From assembly GCF_000189275.1 (NCBI RefSeq), contig NZ_AEVT01000117.1, forward strand, positions 124,001 to 188,000: 64,000 nt of DNA, read 5' to 3'. The translations under genes were made by a program, and so were the position numbers. Source of the DNA: Vibrio sinaloensis DSM 21326 (lineage in GTDB: Bacteria; Pseudomonadota; Gammaproteobacteria; Enterobacterales; Vibrionaceae). Every line of letters begins with the position of its first letter. Within the stretch, counting starts at the first letter, position 1. A model generated the notes under the pieces. The model worked only from the letters and a program-made list of their open reading frames with translations. It did no database searches and was not told the origin of the DNA. Shown one piece after another: positions 16,147 through 24,508 of this stretch.

Positions 16147-17178
16147 ATGGCTTACTTTTCTCTTGCCTTTGGTACAGCGACTAAAAACCGTGACGGCAAA
16201 ATCATTGAAGCGTTTTTTCCAAACCCAGTGCTAAACCCTGGTGATGCACTTGTTGAAGCCGTTGCGAATGTTGCGGGCTACGAGCAAGGTAACCAAGCAA
16301 TCGAAATTTCAGCAGCGCAAAGCGCTGAACTTGCCTCTGCATTCGAAGCACACGGTGATGCAGCGAACGCATCATTCGCGGCAAAAGCAGCAGAATCGGC
16401 CCAACCGCTTGTTCTCGTTGTTCTTGCAACTGATGAGAAACCAGCATCGGTTGCTGAAGGTTTCCTGAAACTACAACTGATCTCCAACCGCCTAGTTCAG
16501 CCACACGGCACAGTGCTAGATGGCATCTTTGGTCTACTGCATAACATCGCATGGACAAATGAAGGTCCAATCGACCTTCCAGAGCTTGCTGATCGCCAAA
16601 TCGAAGCTCGCCTAGCGGGTCGTGCACTGTCTGTCGATTGTGTTGATAAATTCCCTAAAATGGTGGATTACGTGGTACCTGCAGGTATTCGTATCGCTGA
16701 CACTTCTCGCGTTCGTCTTGGCGCACATGTGGGTGAAGGTACAACAGTAATGCACGAAGGTTTCATCAACTTCAACGCGGGTACAACAGGCGTAAGCATG
16801 GTTGAAGGCCGCATCTCTGCTGGTGTTGTTGTCGGTAACGGTTCGGATATCGGCGGTGGCGCTTCTATCATGGGTACCCTATCAGGTGGCGGTACTGTGG
16901 TTGTTTCAATCGGTGAGAACTCACTACTTGGCGCAAACGCAGGCCTTGGCTTCCCATTGGGTGACCGTTGTACGGTTGAGTCTGGTCTATATGTTACCGC
17001 AGGCTCGAAAGTTCGTATGCTTGACTCTTCAGGCCAAGAAGTTGAAGTCGTTAAAGCTCGCGACCTTGCTGGCGTATCCGATCTTCTATTCCGTCGTAAC
17101 TCAGTGACGGGCCAAATTGAATGTCTGGCGAATAAATCAGCCGTAGAGCTTAACTCTGAGCTGCACAGCAACAACTAA
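16147..17178 (+). CDS. dapD: 2,3,4,5-tetrahydropyridine-2,6-dicarboxylate N-succinyltransferase
   Basis: 343 residues of the longer DapD type found in Vibrio and Pseudomonas. The N-terminal half (SLAFGTATKNRDGKIIEAFF) leads to a left-handed beta-helix of hexapeptide repeats from about residue 180 to 290, including VRLGAHVGEGTTVMHEGFIN and GNGSDIGGGASIMGTLSGGG. It succinylates tetrahydrodipicolinate in the lysine/diaminopimelate pathway. It appears as a single gene with its own promoter after the peroxiredoxin terminator. A short stem AAGCGC/GCGCTT lies in its leader near 16100-16116. Confidence 0.93.
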   Translation: MAYFSLAFGTATKNRDGKIIEAFFPNPVLNPGDALVEAVANVAGYEQGNQAIEISAAQSAELASAFEAHGDAANASFAAKAAESAQPLVLVVLATDEKPASVAEGFLKLQLISNRLVQPHGTVLDGIFGLLHNIAWTNEGPIDLPELADRQIEARLAGRALSVDCVDKFPKMVDYVVPAGIRIADTSRVRLGAHVGEGTTVMHEGFINFNAGTTGVSMVEGRISAGVVVGNGSDIGGGASIMGTLSGGGTVVVSIGENSLLGANAGLGFPLGDRCTVESGLYVTAGSKVRMLDSSGQEVEVVKARDLAGVSDLLFRRNSVTGQIECLANKSAVELNSELHSNN

Positions 17179-17194
17179 TTAAGCCCCACCTCTT

Positions 17195-17725
17195 TTAAGC
17201 CGAGCCTTGATGCTCGGCTTTTTTATGCTCTTCACGCCGCAACATCGACCGAATACTGCTTGCTGCAATCAACTTGTGAAAAGGAATGATTGCCTGCAAA
17301 TAGATGGCCCCACAGAGAGTAAAAGTATCGACCTGAGTCGATAGGACAAACTTGCCAGAGTTTAGCTTCAACACCGAAAGGCTAACCTGGATATGTTTGT
17401 CCCGACTGGTACAGACAATTTCTTGATCACTGGAATAAGCCAATTGATGAATACCGCCCAACTCGTTGGTCATCAATTTCTGTAACGTAAGTGGCGTGAT
17501 CTCAGGCGATGTCTCAAAACCCAATACGCCAACAATCTGATTTCGAAGCCGCATTAAACGTTCAATCCACGCAGGTAAGTGACCAAAAATGTCGAGGTAC
17601 ACCTGTTGAGGGGAGCGTAATTCATCCGCAACGACAAAACCAAAACTGTCACTAAAGCTCGCCTTAGGCGAATGATGACTTAACTGACTTTGGTTGGGTA
17701 TTTCAACCATCTCAATTCGACTCAT
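17195..17725 (-). CDS. DUF2867-like protein
   Basis: 176 residues from the ATG at 17725. It opens MSRIEMVEIPNQSQLS; the region FGHLPAWIERLMRLRNQIVG followed by VLGFE and the later QVDTFTLCGAIYLQAIIPFH resemble DUF2867 proteins. Biochemical role unknown. The start overlaps the stop of the small membrane protein gene by ATGA, so translation is probably coupled. Its tail shares bases with the dapD terminator. Both genes lie opposite a TetR regulator and are probably under its control. Confidence 0.7.
   Translation of the reverse strand: MSRIEMVEIPNQSQLSHHSPKASFSDSFGFVVADELRSPQQVYLDIFGHLPAWIERLMRLRNQIVGVLGFETSPEITPLTLQKLMTNELGGIHQLAYSSDQEIVCTSRDKHIQVSLSVLKLNSGKFVLSTQVDTFTLCGAIYLQAIIPFHKLIAASSIRSMLRREEHKKAEHQGSA
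17197..17225 (+). terminator. Intrinsic terminator downstream of dapD
   Basis: Arms AAGCCGAGC and GCTCGGCTT with a 6-base loop, then TTTT. It overlaps the 3' end of the convergent DUF2867 gene. Confidence 0.88.
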
Positions 17726-17916
17726 AATAGCGCCTTCATCATGTCCTTCATCGCCCCTCGGACTTCGCTCCCGCCAATCATGGCTAAAAACAGCAAGGCA
17801 CCGGGAATCAAAATCATCATCAAAACCGGCCTTAACAAATAAGAAAAGCAAAAGATGGCCGGTAGGAAAACCAACCAGCGAGCCACCAAGACCAACCCAT
17901 GTTGTAACGTATCCAT
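17722..17916 (-). CDS. Small membrane protein of unknown function
   Basis: 64 residues starting at 17916 after a strong GGAGGAG site. Two hydrophobic segments span roughly residues 8-27 and 30-47 (LVLVARWLVFLPAIFCFSYL and VLMMILIPGALLFLAMIGGS). It overlaps the next gene by four bases. A partner role for the DUF2867 protein at the inner membrane is an inference from coupling. An in-frame extension upstream to 18084 would run through the operator region and is not credible. Confidence 0.65.
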   Translation of the reverse strand: MDTLQHGLVLVARWLVFLPAIFCFSYLLRPVLMMILIPGALLFLAMIGGSEVRGAMKDMMKALL

Positions 17917-17931
17917 GTTTCTCCTCCAATT

Positions 17932-17974
17932 ATAAAAATGAGCACGCTCATTTTTATAATTGAGCGTGCTCAAT
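17932..17974. promoter_or_regulatory. Double palindromic operator for the adjacent TetR-type regulator
   Basis: Two palindromes lie side by side: ATAAAAATGAGC-AC-GCTCATTTTTAT (17932-17957) and ATTGAGC-GT-GCTCAAT (17959-17974). Both share the core TGAGC-N2-GCTCA. They sit between the divergent TetR gene and the two-gene unit, overlapping both likely promoters. This fits autorepression and divergent repression. Confidence 0.75.
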
Positions 17975-18033
17975 TTGTCAACTCCGCAAGGTGAGCGTAT
18001 GATTCGTCTGCACGGTTTTGGGTTAGGAATACA

Positions 18034-18564
18034 ATGAGTAAACGAGAGCAAACAAGACAAAAAATCCTCGCTGCCGCTTGGCATCTATTCGAACAGCAAG
18101 GCTACCAAGAGACATCAACCCGGCAGATCGCTCGCCAAGCGGGCGTTGCTGATGGAACAGTGTTTAGCCACTTCGATACTAAGCTGGCCATTTTGCGTGA
18201 AGGCATGATGGGTCAACTGACCACGCTTTCCCAACAGAGCGAACTCCAACCGACCCAAGACGCACTCGAGCTAGGAATGCAATTTGCCAGAACCTATTAC
18301 GGTTACTATTTTGCAAACCTAAATTTAAGTCGAGCACTACTCAAAGAAGTGATTTGGGACATGGATTATTACCAATCCTTCAACCGCGCTTTGTTTGATG
18401 CCACCCTGCTACCGGCCTCCGTGATCAATAAAATGCCAATCATCTTAGACTGCTACTTTATGACACTGATCAGTCACCTCAGTAAGGCGCAACCCGATCT
18501 GCAACTGGCGTTAGAAGAGCTGGAGTTTAAGTACCGAACGCTACTGGGAGAATCGCAACAATAG
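18034..18564 (+). CDS. TetR/AcrR-family regulator
   Basis: 176 residues. The DNA-binding domain covers about 1-50 (SKREQTRQKILAAAWHLFEQ, then STRQIARQAGVADGTVFSHF); the rest is a helical ligand domain with no recognisable inducer signature. It is divergent from the membrane protein/DUF2867 pair, with a double palindrome between them. Ligand unknown. Confidence 0.85.
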   Translation: MSKREQTRQKILAAAWHLFEQQGYQETSTRQIARQAGVADGTVFSHFDTKLAILREGMMGQLTTLSQQSELQPTQDALELGMQFARTYYGYYFANLNLSRALLKEVIWDMDYYQSFNRALFDATLLPASVINKMPIILDCYFMTLISHLSKAQPDLQLALEELEFKYRTLLGESQQ

Positions 18565-18639
18565 TGCGCGAACGCGCATAAGCTTGGCGCACGCTGAACC
18601 CCGCCACCTCGGCATAAATTAACATCTCGTTGACATTTT

Positions 18640-18683
18640 TATGCTCGAACGCTCATTTTTTATGATTTTTTGTTTTCGAATTG
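18640..18683 (+). promoter_or_regulatory. Candidate GlpR operator region before glpK
   Basis: TATGCTCGAACGCTCATT at 18640-18657, with a further TTTTCGAA half-site at 18673-18680. The same TATGCTCG-N2-CGCTCA arrangement recurs just before glpD, pointing to a common regulator. It departs by two bases in spacing from the E. coli GlpR consensus. Confidence 0.5.
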
Positions 18684-18790
18684 ACCGGACTATGGAAAAT
18701 TGAATCCGCGGTCGAAGCTAATGACAAGATCGCAGCCCTACGATTGCAGTGACTAAAATATAAGTAAGATAGCGAAAAAGGACATTTACC

Positions 18791-20308
18791 ATGACTGAGC
18801 AGAAATACATTGTGGCTCTTGATCAAGGCACAACCAGCTCACGCGCCGTGATATTGGACCATGATGCCAATATCGTCAGCCTATCGCAGCGCGAGTTTAC
18901 TCAGATCTACCCTCAGTCAGGTTGGGTTGAGCATGACCCGTTGGAAATCTGGGCAACCCAAAGTTCAACCTTTATTGAAACCCTTGCCAAGTCAGGCATT
19001 CGTAGCGATCAGCTGGCTGCTATTGGTATCACTAACCAACGCGAAACCACCATAGTGTGGAACAAAGAGACAGGCAAACCGGTATATAACGCCATAGTGT
19101 GGCAATGCCGTCGTACCGCAGAGATCTGTGAAGAGCTCAAGTCGCGTGGCTTGGAAGAGTACGTCCGGGAGAATACAGGCCTACTACTCGACCCTTACTT
19201 TTCTGGCACCAAAGTGAAGTGGATTCTCGATAATGTCGAAGGCGCACGAGAAGATGCCGAAGCTGGAAAACTGCTCTTTGGTACGGTCGATACCTGGTTA
19301 GTTTGGAAAATGACCCAAGGCCGTGTTCACGTCACTGACTACACGAACGCTTCGCGTACCATGCTATTCAACATCAACACCCTCAGTTGGGATCAAAAGC
19401 TTCTCGATGAGCTGGGTATTCCGGCTTCAATGATGCCAGAAGTGAAACGTTCGTCAGAAGTCTACGGCCAAACCAACATTGGTGGTAAAGGCGGTACACG
19501 TATTCCAATCGCGGGGATTGCGGGTGACCAGCAAGCGGCTCTCTACGGACAGATGTGTGTTGAAGCCGGCCAAGCAAAAAACACTTATGGCACTGGCTGT
19601 TTCTTATTAATGAATACTGGCCAAGAGAAAGTCACCTCAACGCACGGGCTACTCACCACGCTTGCTTGTGGTCCCTCAGGCGAACCGGCTTACGCGCTTG
19701 AAGGAGCTGTGTTTATGGGCGGCGCATCCATTCAATGGCTACGCGACGAAATGAAGCTGTTGGCCGATGCAAAAGACTCCGAGTATTTCGCAACCAAAGT
19801 TGACTCTTCAAATGGTGTTTATGTTGTCCCAGCTTTTACCGGATTAGGCGCACCATACTGGAATGCATATGCTCGCGGTACCATTGTTGGTCTTACCCGA
19901 GGCATTAGCTCGAACCATATCATTCGCGCTACACTCGAAGGAATTGCATACCAAACTCGCGACGTTCTTGATGCCATGCAAGCAGACTCGGGCATTAGCT
20001 TAGCGAACTTACGTGTTGATGGTGGCGCGGTTGCGAACAACTTCTTGATGCAGTTCCAATCTGACGTTCTCAATACCGAGGTCCACCGCCCACAAGTCAC
20101 AGAAGTCACCGCACTCGGGGCCGCGTACCTTGCAGGACTGGCCGTCGGCTACTGGGACAGCATTGACGAGCTGCAAGATAAAGCTGTGCTGGATCGCACC
20201 TTTGAGCCACACGAATGCGAAGAAAAACGCAACCGCCGTTATAAAGGCTGGAAACGTGCAGTACAGTGCACTCAAGTCTGGGCCGACATGCACACAGACG
20301 AAGACTAG
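18791..20308 (+). CDS. glpK: Glycerol kinase
   Basis: 505 residues with FGGY kinase signatures: ALDQGTTSSRAVILDHDAN at the N-terminus, IWQCRRTAEICEEL-type catalytic segments, and GIAGDQQAALYGQMC. It phosphorylates glycerol to glycerol-3-phosphate using ATP. The start follows an AAGGA site. It is the first gene of a three-gene glp group but is separated from glpR by a terminator. No glycerol facilitator (glpF) is visible in the window. Confidence 0.97.
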   Translation: MTEQKYIVALDQGTTSSRAVILDHDANIVSLSQREFTQIYPQSGWVEHDPLEIWATQSSTFIETLAKSGIRSDQLAAIGITNQRETTIVWNKETGKPVYNAIVWQCRRTAEICEELKSRGLEEYVRENTGLLLDPYFSGTKVKWILDNVEGAREDAEAGKLLFGTVDTWLVWKMTQGRVHVTDYTNASRTMLFNINTLSWDQKLLDELGIPASMMPEVKRSSEVYGQTNIGGKGGTRIPIAGIAGDQQAALYGQMCVEAGQAKNTYGTGCFLLMNTGQEKVTSTHGLLTTLACGPSGEPAYALEGAVFMGGASIQWLRDEMKLLADAKDSEYFATKVDSSNGVYVVPAFTGLGAPYWNAYARGTIVGLTRGISSNHIIRATLEGIAYQTRDVLDAMQADSGISLANLRVDGGAVANNFLMQFQSDVLNTEVHRPQVTEVTALGAAYLAGLAVGYWDSIDELQDKAVLDRTFEPHECEEKRNRRYKGWKRAVQCTQVWADMHTDED

Positions 20309-20335
20309 CTATTCATCACGTCCTCTATGGCATTT

Positions 20336-20363
20336 AAAGAGCATCCATTGCGGTGCTCTTTTT
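20336..20363 (+). terminator. Intrinsic terminator downstream of glpK
   Basis: Arms AAAGAGCA and TGCTCTTT with a 10-base loop, continuing in T residues. Confidence 0.8.
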
Positions 20364-20402
20364 GCGTTTTACCCCGTATTCCTTCATCGCGGGACTTCTC
20401 AC

Positions 20403-20455
20403 AACGAACGAATTCGAGCACAATAAAACGAGTTATTATTTTCGAATATCGAGCA
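20403..20455 (+). promoter_or_regulatory. Candidate GlpR autoregulatory sites
   Basis: CGAACGAATTCGAGCA at 20405-20420 and TTTTCGAATATCGAGCA at 20439-20455 each contain TTCG/CGAR half-sites of the GlpR type, just upstream of the glpR start. Confidence 0.45.
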
Positions 20456-20488
20456 CTGAGGGTTGCCCTGTGCCACTAGGAGTAAAAA

Positions 20489-21253
20489 GTGAAGCAAGTA
20501 CCGAGGCATCAGCAGATCGTAGAGCTAGTGCAAAAACAGGGATACGTTAGTACGGATGAACTGGTCGAGCAGTTTAACGTCAGCCCACAAACCATTCGAC
20601 GTGATCTTAACGAACTCGCTGACGCCAATAAAATCCGCCGCTACCATGGTGGAGCGACTATCCCTCTAAGCTCCGAAAACACCTCTTACAACACCCGTAA
20701 AAGCTTAAACTTCAATGAAAAAGATGTGGTTGCGGAAGAGCTCGTTAAACACATTCCTGACGGCGCAACGTTGTTTATTGACATAGGCACAACCCCTGAA
20801 GCCGTTGCCCGCGCATTGAACAAAAACCACAAGCAATTACGAGTCGTCACCAATAACATCAATGTCGCCACCATTTTATTACCCAATCCGGAATTCAAAG
20901 TCATCCTTGCTGGCGGTGAAGTTCGTAATCGAGATGGCGGGATTGTCGGAGAGGCAACGCTTGATTTCGTTAAGCAGTTCCGTTTGGACTTTGGAATTTT
21001 AGGTGTGAGTGGCATCGATTTTGATGGTTCATTGCTGGACTTTGACTACCATGAAGTTCGCGTCAAGCAAGCGATCATCGAAAACAGTCGCAGTGTGTTC
21101 CTCGCGGTTGATCACTCAAAGTTTGGCCGTAATGCCATGGTGAAATTAGGCAATATCTCCCAACTGCATATGTTGTTTACCGATAAAGAGCCGCCTAAAG
21201 AAATTCAAGCCATTCTTAAAGAGCACGGCATCCCTCTAGAAGTCATTGGTTAA
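20489..21253 (+). CDS. glpR: Glycerol-3-phosphate regulon repressor (DeoR family)
   Basis: 254 residues beginning at a GTG with TAGGAG upstream (KQVPRHQQIVELVQKQGYV). The DeoR winged helix is at the N-terminus (STDELVEQFNVSPQTIRRDL) and the sugar-phosphate-sensing domain follows (TLFIDIGTTPEAVARALN). Glycerol-3-phosphate relieves repression in the family. It sits between glpK and glpD, each having its own operator-like sites, so it probably controls all three promoters. Confidence 0.95.
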   Translation: MKQVPRHQQIVELVQKQGYVSTDELVEQFNVSPQTIRRDLNELADANKIRRYHGGATIPLSSENTSYNTRKSLNFNEKDVVAEELVKHIPDGATLFIDIGTTPEAVARALNKNHKQLRVVTNNINVATILLPNPEFKVILAGGEVRNRDGGIVGEATLDFVKQFRLDFGILGVSGIDFDGSLLDFDYHEVRVKQAIIENSRSVFLAVDHSKFGRNAMVKLGNISQLHMLFTDKEPPKEIQAILKEHGIPLEVIG

Positions 21254-21304
21254 AACAAAAAACACACACTTCTTAACAAACCCAAAACACCAAAGATACA
21301 AACC

Positions 21305-21336
21305 AAGCCTCCATGATCTCATGGAGGCTTTTTTGT
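21305..21336 (+). terminator. Intrinsic terminator downstream of glpR
   Basis: Twelve-base arms AAGCCTCCATGA and TCATGGAGGCTT followed by TTTT. Confidence 0.9.
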
Positions 21337-21350
21337 GCGCAAATCACACA

Positions 21351-21434
21351 AAACGAACATAAACGAAAATAATTAATGATCTTAAACGAAAGTGTAGTTA
21401 GGATTCCAATATGTTCAATTATGCTCGTTCGCTC
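21351..21434 (+). promoter_or_regulatory. Cluster of GlpR-like half-sites before glpD
   Basis: AACGAACAT (21352-21360) and two AAACGAAA repeats are followed by ATGTTC (21411-21416) and TATGCTCGTTCGCTC (21420-21434). These match the GTTCG/CGAAC half-sites of GlpR. The last one lies within 20 bases of the glpD start, where binding would block initiation. Confidence 0.55.
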
Positions 21435-21449
21435 ACAAGAGGTCATTTT

Positions 21450-22997
21450 ATGAGTATCAATCAATCTGCCACCCCTCCTCCTTTAGATATGATCATTATT
21501 GGTGGTGGTATTAATGGTGCAGGTATTGCAGCAGACGCTGCTGGACGAGGGCTTTCTGTTGGTTTGTATGAGGCAAATGACTTTGCATCCGCTACCTCAT
21601 CTGCGAGCTCAAAATTGATCCATGGCGGTCTACGCTACCTTGAGCACTACGAATTTCGTTTGGTTTCCGAAGCACTTGCAGAGCGAGAGGTCTTATTAGC
21701 CAAAGCACCACATATCGCTCAGCCGATGCGCTTTCGATTACCACACCGACCATTTCTACGCCCAGCATGGATGATTCGTTGTGGGTTGTTCTTGTACGAC
21801 AACTTAGGTAAACGCACCACGCTTCCTGCCAGCGAGTCCATCGATTTGACTCAATCAGGGCTGTTAAAGCCAGAGATGAAAAAAGGCTTTGAGTACTCCG
21901 ATTGTTGGGTTGACGATGCACGCCTTACCCTACTCAATGTACTCGCAGCGAAAGAGCATAACGCCGAAATTCGTAATTACTGCAAAGTAGAAAAAGCGAC
22001 TCGTAAAGGAGATCTTTGGCATGTCACCATCGAGGATGTAATGACAGGCCAACGTTTTGAGCGCCAAGCGAAAGCACTTGTCAATGCAGCAGGGCCTTGG
22101 GTGAAAACATTTTACGATGACGGCTTAGAACAAACGTCTCCACGCAATATCCGCTTGATCAAAGGCTCTCACATCGTCATTCCGCGCATTCACGATGAGC
22201 CTCAAGCGTATATCTTGCAAAACAAAGATCATCGCATTGTATTTATGATCCCTTACTTGGATAAGTTTTCCATCATAGGAACGACAGACGTCGAATACAA
22301 AGGCGATCCCCGCGATGTGACTATAGATGACAACGAAGTGGATTACTTGATTGATATCGTCAACCAGCACTTTGTACACCAGCTAACCAAAGACGATGTG
22401 GTGTGGAGTTACAGTGGCGTGCGCCCTCTGTGCGATGATGAATCTGATTCGCCCCAAGCGATTACTCGCGACTACACGCTTGAGTTAGAGGCAGAATACG
22501 ATCAAGCCCCATTGCTATCGATTTTTGGCGGCAAATTAACAACCTACCGAAAATTAGCAGAATCGGCGATGAGAAAACTAGAGCCATTCTTCCCTAGCAT
22601 GGGGGCAACTTGGACTGACAAACAAGCACTACCGGGCGGGAACTTCAGTTGTACACGTGAGCAACTCGCGCAATCTGTTCGCTCACAATACCCTTGGTTA
22701 TCGCAAGAGTTGGCGTTTCGCTATGTGTGTCAGTTTGGTAGCCAGACTTGGCAGCTGCTACAAGGCATCACCAAGCTCGAAGAAATGGGGCAAGAGTTCA
22801 GCCAACAAGCGGGCGGCATCTATCAAGCCGAAATTGACTATTTGCTCAAACATGAACTGGCACAAACAGAGCAAGACATCTTGTGGCGTCGTACCAAGCT
22901 TGGGCTATACATCGCCGAGGATGAACGAGCGGAGTTGAACCGATACTTACAATCAGTACAACAAGCTAAGGTCGTCAGCTTGTCTCAAGTTAGCTAG
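21450..22997 (+). CDS. glpD: Aerobic glycerol-3-phosphate dehydrogenase
   Basis: 515 residues. The FAD-binding fold opens DMIIIGGGINGAGIAADAAG; GlpD-specific segments include SSKLIHGGLRYLEHYEFRLV and GGKLTTYRKLAE. It oxidises glycerol-3-phosphate to dihydroxyacetone phosphate at the inner membrane and passes electrons to quinone. The frame is open from 21411, but the ATG at 21450 has AAGAGG before it and leaves the operator cluster outside the gene. Confidence 0.96.
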   Translation: MSINQSATPPPLDMIIIGGGINGAGIAADAAGRGLSVGLYEANDFASATSSASSKLIHGGLRYLEHYEFRLVSEALAEREVLLAKAPHIAQPMRFRLPHRPFLRPAWMIRCGLFLYDNLGKRTTLPASESIDLTQSGLLKPEMKKGFEYSDCWVDDARLTLLNVLAAKEHNAEIRNYCKVEKATRKGDLWHVTIEDVMTGQRFERQAKALVNAAGPWVKTFYDDGLEQTSPRNIRLIKGSHIVIPRIHDEPQAYILQNKDHRIVFMIPYLDKFSIIGTTDVEYKGDPRDVTIDDNEVDYLIDIVNQHFVHQLTKDDVVWSYSGVRPLCDDESDSPQAITRDYTLELEAEYDQAPLLSIFGGKLTTYRKLAESAMRKLEPFFPSMGATWTDKQALPGGNFSCTREQLAQSVRSQYPWLSQELAFRYVCQFGSQTWQLLQGITKLEEMGQEFSQQAGGIYQAEIDYLLKHELAQTEQDILWRRTKLGLYIAEDERAELNRYLQSVQQAKVVSLSQVS

Positions 22998-23008
22998 TTT
23001 CCCTCCCC

Positions 23009-23052
23009 CCTCCAAGGCGAAGCATAAGAAAAGCTCTGCCTTGGAGGATTTT
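23009..23052. terminator. Terminator between convergent glpD and nnrS
   Basis: Ten-base arms CCTCCAAGGC and GCCTTGGAGG with an internal AGC/GCT pairing, followed on the plus strand by ATTTTCCC. Confidence 0.75.
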
Positions 23053-23064
23053 CCCTCTCTCAGT

Positions 23065-24249
23065 TTACCCGGGGTGGCCGTCCACTCTCGGACGCATTAA
23101 CATCGAACCAAACTTATAAACAAATAAAGCAAACGCCAGAACCCATAGCCCTGCACTCACATTGACCCACAGCAGCATACTTGACGGTACCAAGGCGACA
23201 CCCACACTGCGAACGAGAGCGGCTGCAATAATGGCGATAAATGCCAGTGACATGTTCGGGCCTTGGTATATCGCGCGACCAGTATGGCCCATTGTGACTC
23301 GAGCAATCATGGCCAAGATCACCCCACCAATGGCACCAATTGCGAATAAGTGCAGCATATTGTGCGCAGCAAATGGATTATCCAGCACCCCTCGCAGAAT
23401 TAAGCTGACAGGAATACACAGATAAGTGGCATGCAGCGACCAGACTAACGGCTCACTCAGCGTACGCCACGGCTGCCAACGTGACACTCGAATTAAATGC
23501 GCAACACCAGAAAACAACATCAATGGCTGTCCCAACTGAGCGAAAGTCATTGGGAAGAAGCTCAAAATGAACAACCCGACTAAAGGTAAGTTCGCCGCCC
23601 AGTCTAGCCAAACGATCGGTTGAGGTTTCTCAAAGTTAAATCGACGAGCAGTAAAGAAAGGAATAACGCGACTGCCCATTATTGAGAGTAGCAAAGTAAA
23701 CCACCACAACATTGCCTGCCAAACAGCTGAAGGCGGAAATGGAGGCATCCCCTTTATCGCAGCGTAACTGGCAAAGTTAGCGACGATTGCCAGAATAAAG
23801 AGCGGGACAAAGAATAGATTACGCCACCCTTTCGCCTTTACCACCCGAACGCCAATTTCGTAGGCGGTGAGGGCTAAAAATAGTGCTTCAATGCTAGAAA
23901 TGAGCCACAAAGGTGTCGGAGTCCAGAACAACACTCTTGGTAGCAACCAAAGCACCACTAGCAATGCCAATCGATGATGTTTAGTCCCATTGATACCGGT
24001 CCAGTTCTGTACTGCAGTTAGAACAAAACCTGCGACAATTGCCATAGCAAAGCCAAACAACATTTCATGCACATGCCACCACAATGCAGGGACCTGTAAC
24101 TGACTCGGCTGGCCGGATTGGAACATCCATACCCAAACAGCAATGGCTAACACCGCGTACACAGAACCAAGCAGAAAGAACGGACGAAAACCTAAGCGAA
24201 GTAATGGAGGAATAGCTTCTTCAACTTTTTTATCGGTAATATTGAGCAC
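23065..24249 (-). CDS. nnrS: NnrS family membrane protein (nitric-oxide stress)
   Basis: 394 residues, almost entirely membrane-spanning (about 12 segments). NnrS features include LRLGFRPFFLLGSVYAVLAI, ALWWHVHEMLFGFAMAIVAG, FFTARRF and ARVTMGHTGR with conserved His and Arg residues that may bind haem or metal. NnrS relieves metabolic damage caused by NO in V. cholerae. The start is taken as the GTG at 24249 because AGGAGT lies 7 bases before it and a sigma-54 promoter places the transcript start just upstream; a longer ATG start at 24282 would leave almost no leader. Confidence 0.9.
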   Translation of the reverse strand: MLNITDKKVEEAIPPLLRLGFRPFFLLGSVYAVLAIAVWVWMFQSGQPSQLQVPALWWHVHEMLFGFAMAIVAGFVLTAVQNWTGINGTKHHRLALLVVLWLLPRVLFWTPTPLWLISSIEALFLALTAYEIGVRVVKAKGWRNLFFVPLFILAIVANFASYAAIKGMPPFPPSAVWQAMLWWFTLLLSIMGSRVIPFFTARRFNFEKPQPIVWLDWAANLPLVGLFILSFFPMTFAQLGQPLMLFSGVAHLIRVSRWQPWRTLSEPLVWSLHATYLCIPVSLILRGVLDNPFAAHNMLHLFAIGAIGGVILAMIARVTMGHTGRAIYQGPNMSLAFIAIIAAALVRSVGVALVPSSMLLWVNVSAGLWVLAFALFVYKFGSMLMRPRVDGHPG

Positions 24250-24298
24250 AGAATGACTCCTGAAAATTTTGCAAACAAACATCTATTAGCCATGACAT

Positions 24299-24314
24299 CG
24301 CAAGAAACATTCCA
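24299..24314 (-). promoter_or_regulatory. Predicted sigma-54 promoter for nnrS
   Basis: Read on the minus strand: TGGAATGTTTCTTGCG, matching the -24/-12 form TGGCAC-N5-TTGCW with the obligatory GG-N10-GC. The expected start is about 40 bases upstream of the GTG. Confidence 0.75.
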
Positions 24315-24368
24315 ACTACAAGTGGCTATATATTTCAATCACTTAAAACAAGGACAACTTAAAATAGC

Positions 24369-24403
24369 GTCAATATGACCAATCAAACTCATGTCAATGT
24401 GAC
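24369..24403. promoter_or_regulatory. Two NorR-type enhancer sites
   Basis: GTCAATATGAC (24369-24379) and GTCAATGTGAC (24393-24403) both fit the NorR consensus GT-N7-AC with GTCA/TGAC arms. Their centres are 24 bases apart, and they lie 55-105 bases upstream of the sigma-54 promoter, as usual for this NO-responsive activator. Confidence 0.75.
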
Positions 24404-24508
24404 TCTATAGTGTTATTTTTTGTGGTTTCTTTTATCGGCAAAAGTCGGTAGGTTTTGATAAACGCCTTATGGCTGAATAACCAAGATGATCTATTTGAGG
24501 AGAAATGG

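Noticed and set aside
16668..17174. 168-codon frame antisense to dapD
   Set aside because: Proline/serine-rich shadow of the hexapeptide-repeat coding region; no start signal.
17917..18084. Extended start for the small membrane protein
   Set aside because: It would cross the double TetR-type operator and overlap the start of the divergent TetR gene.
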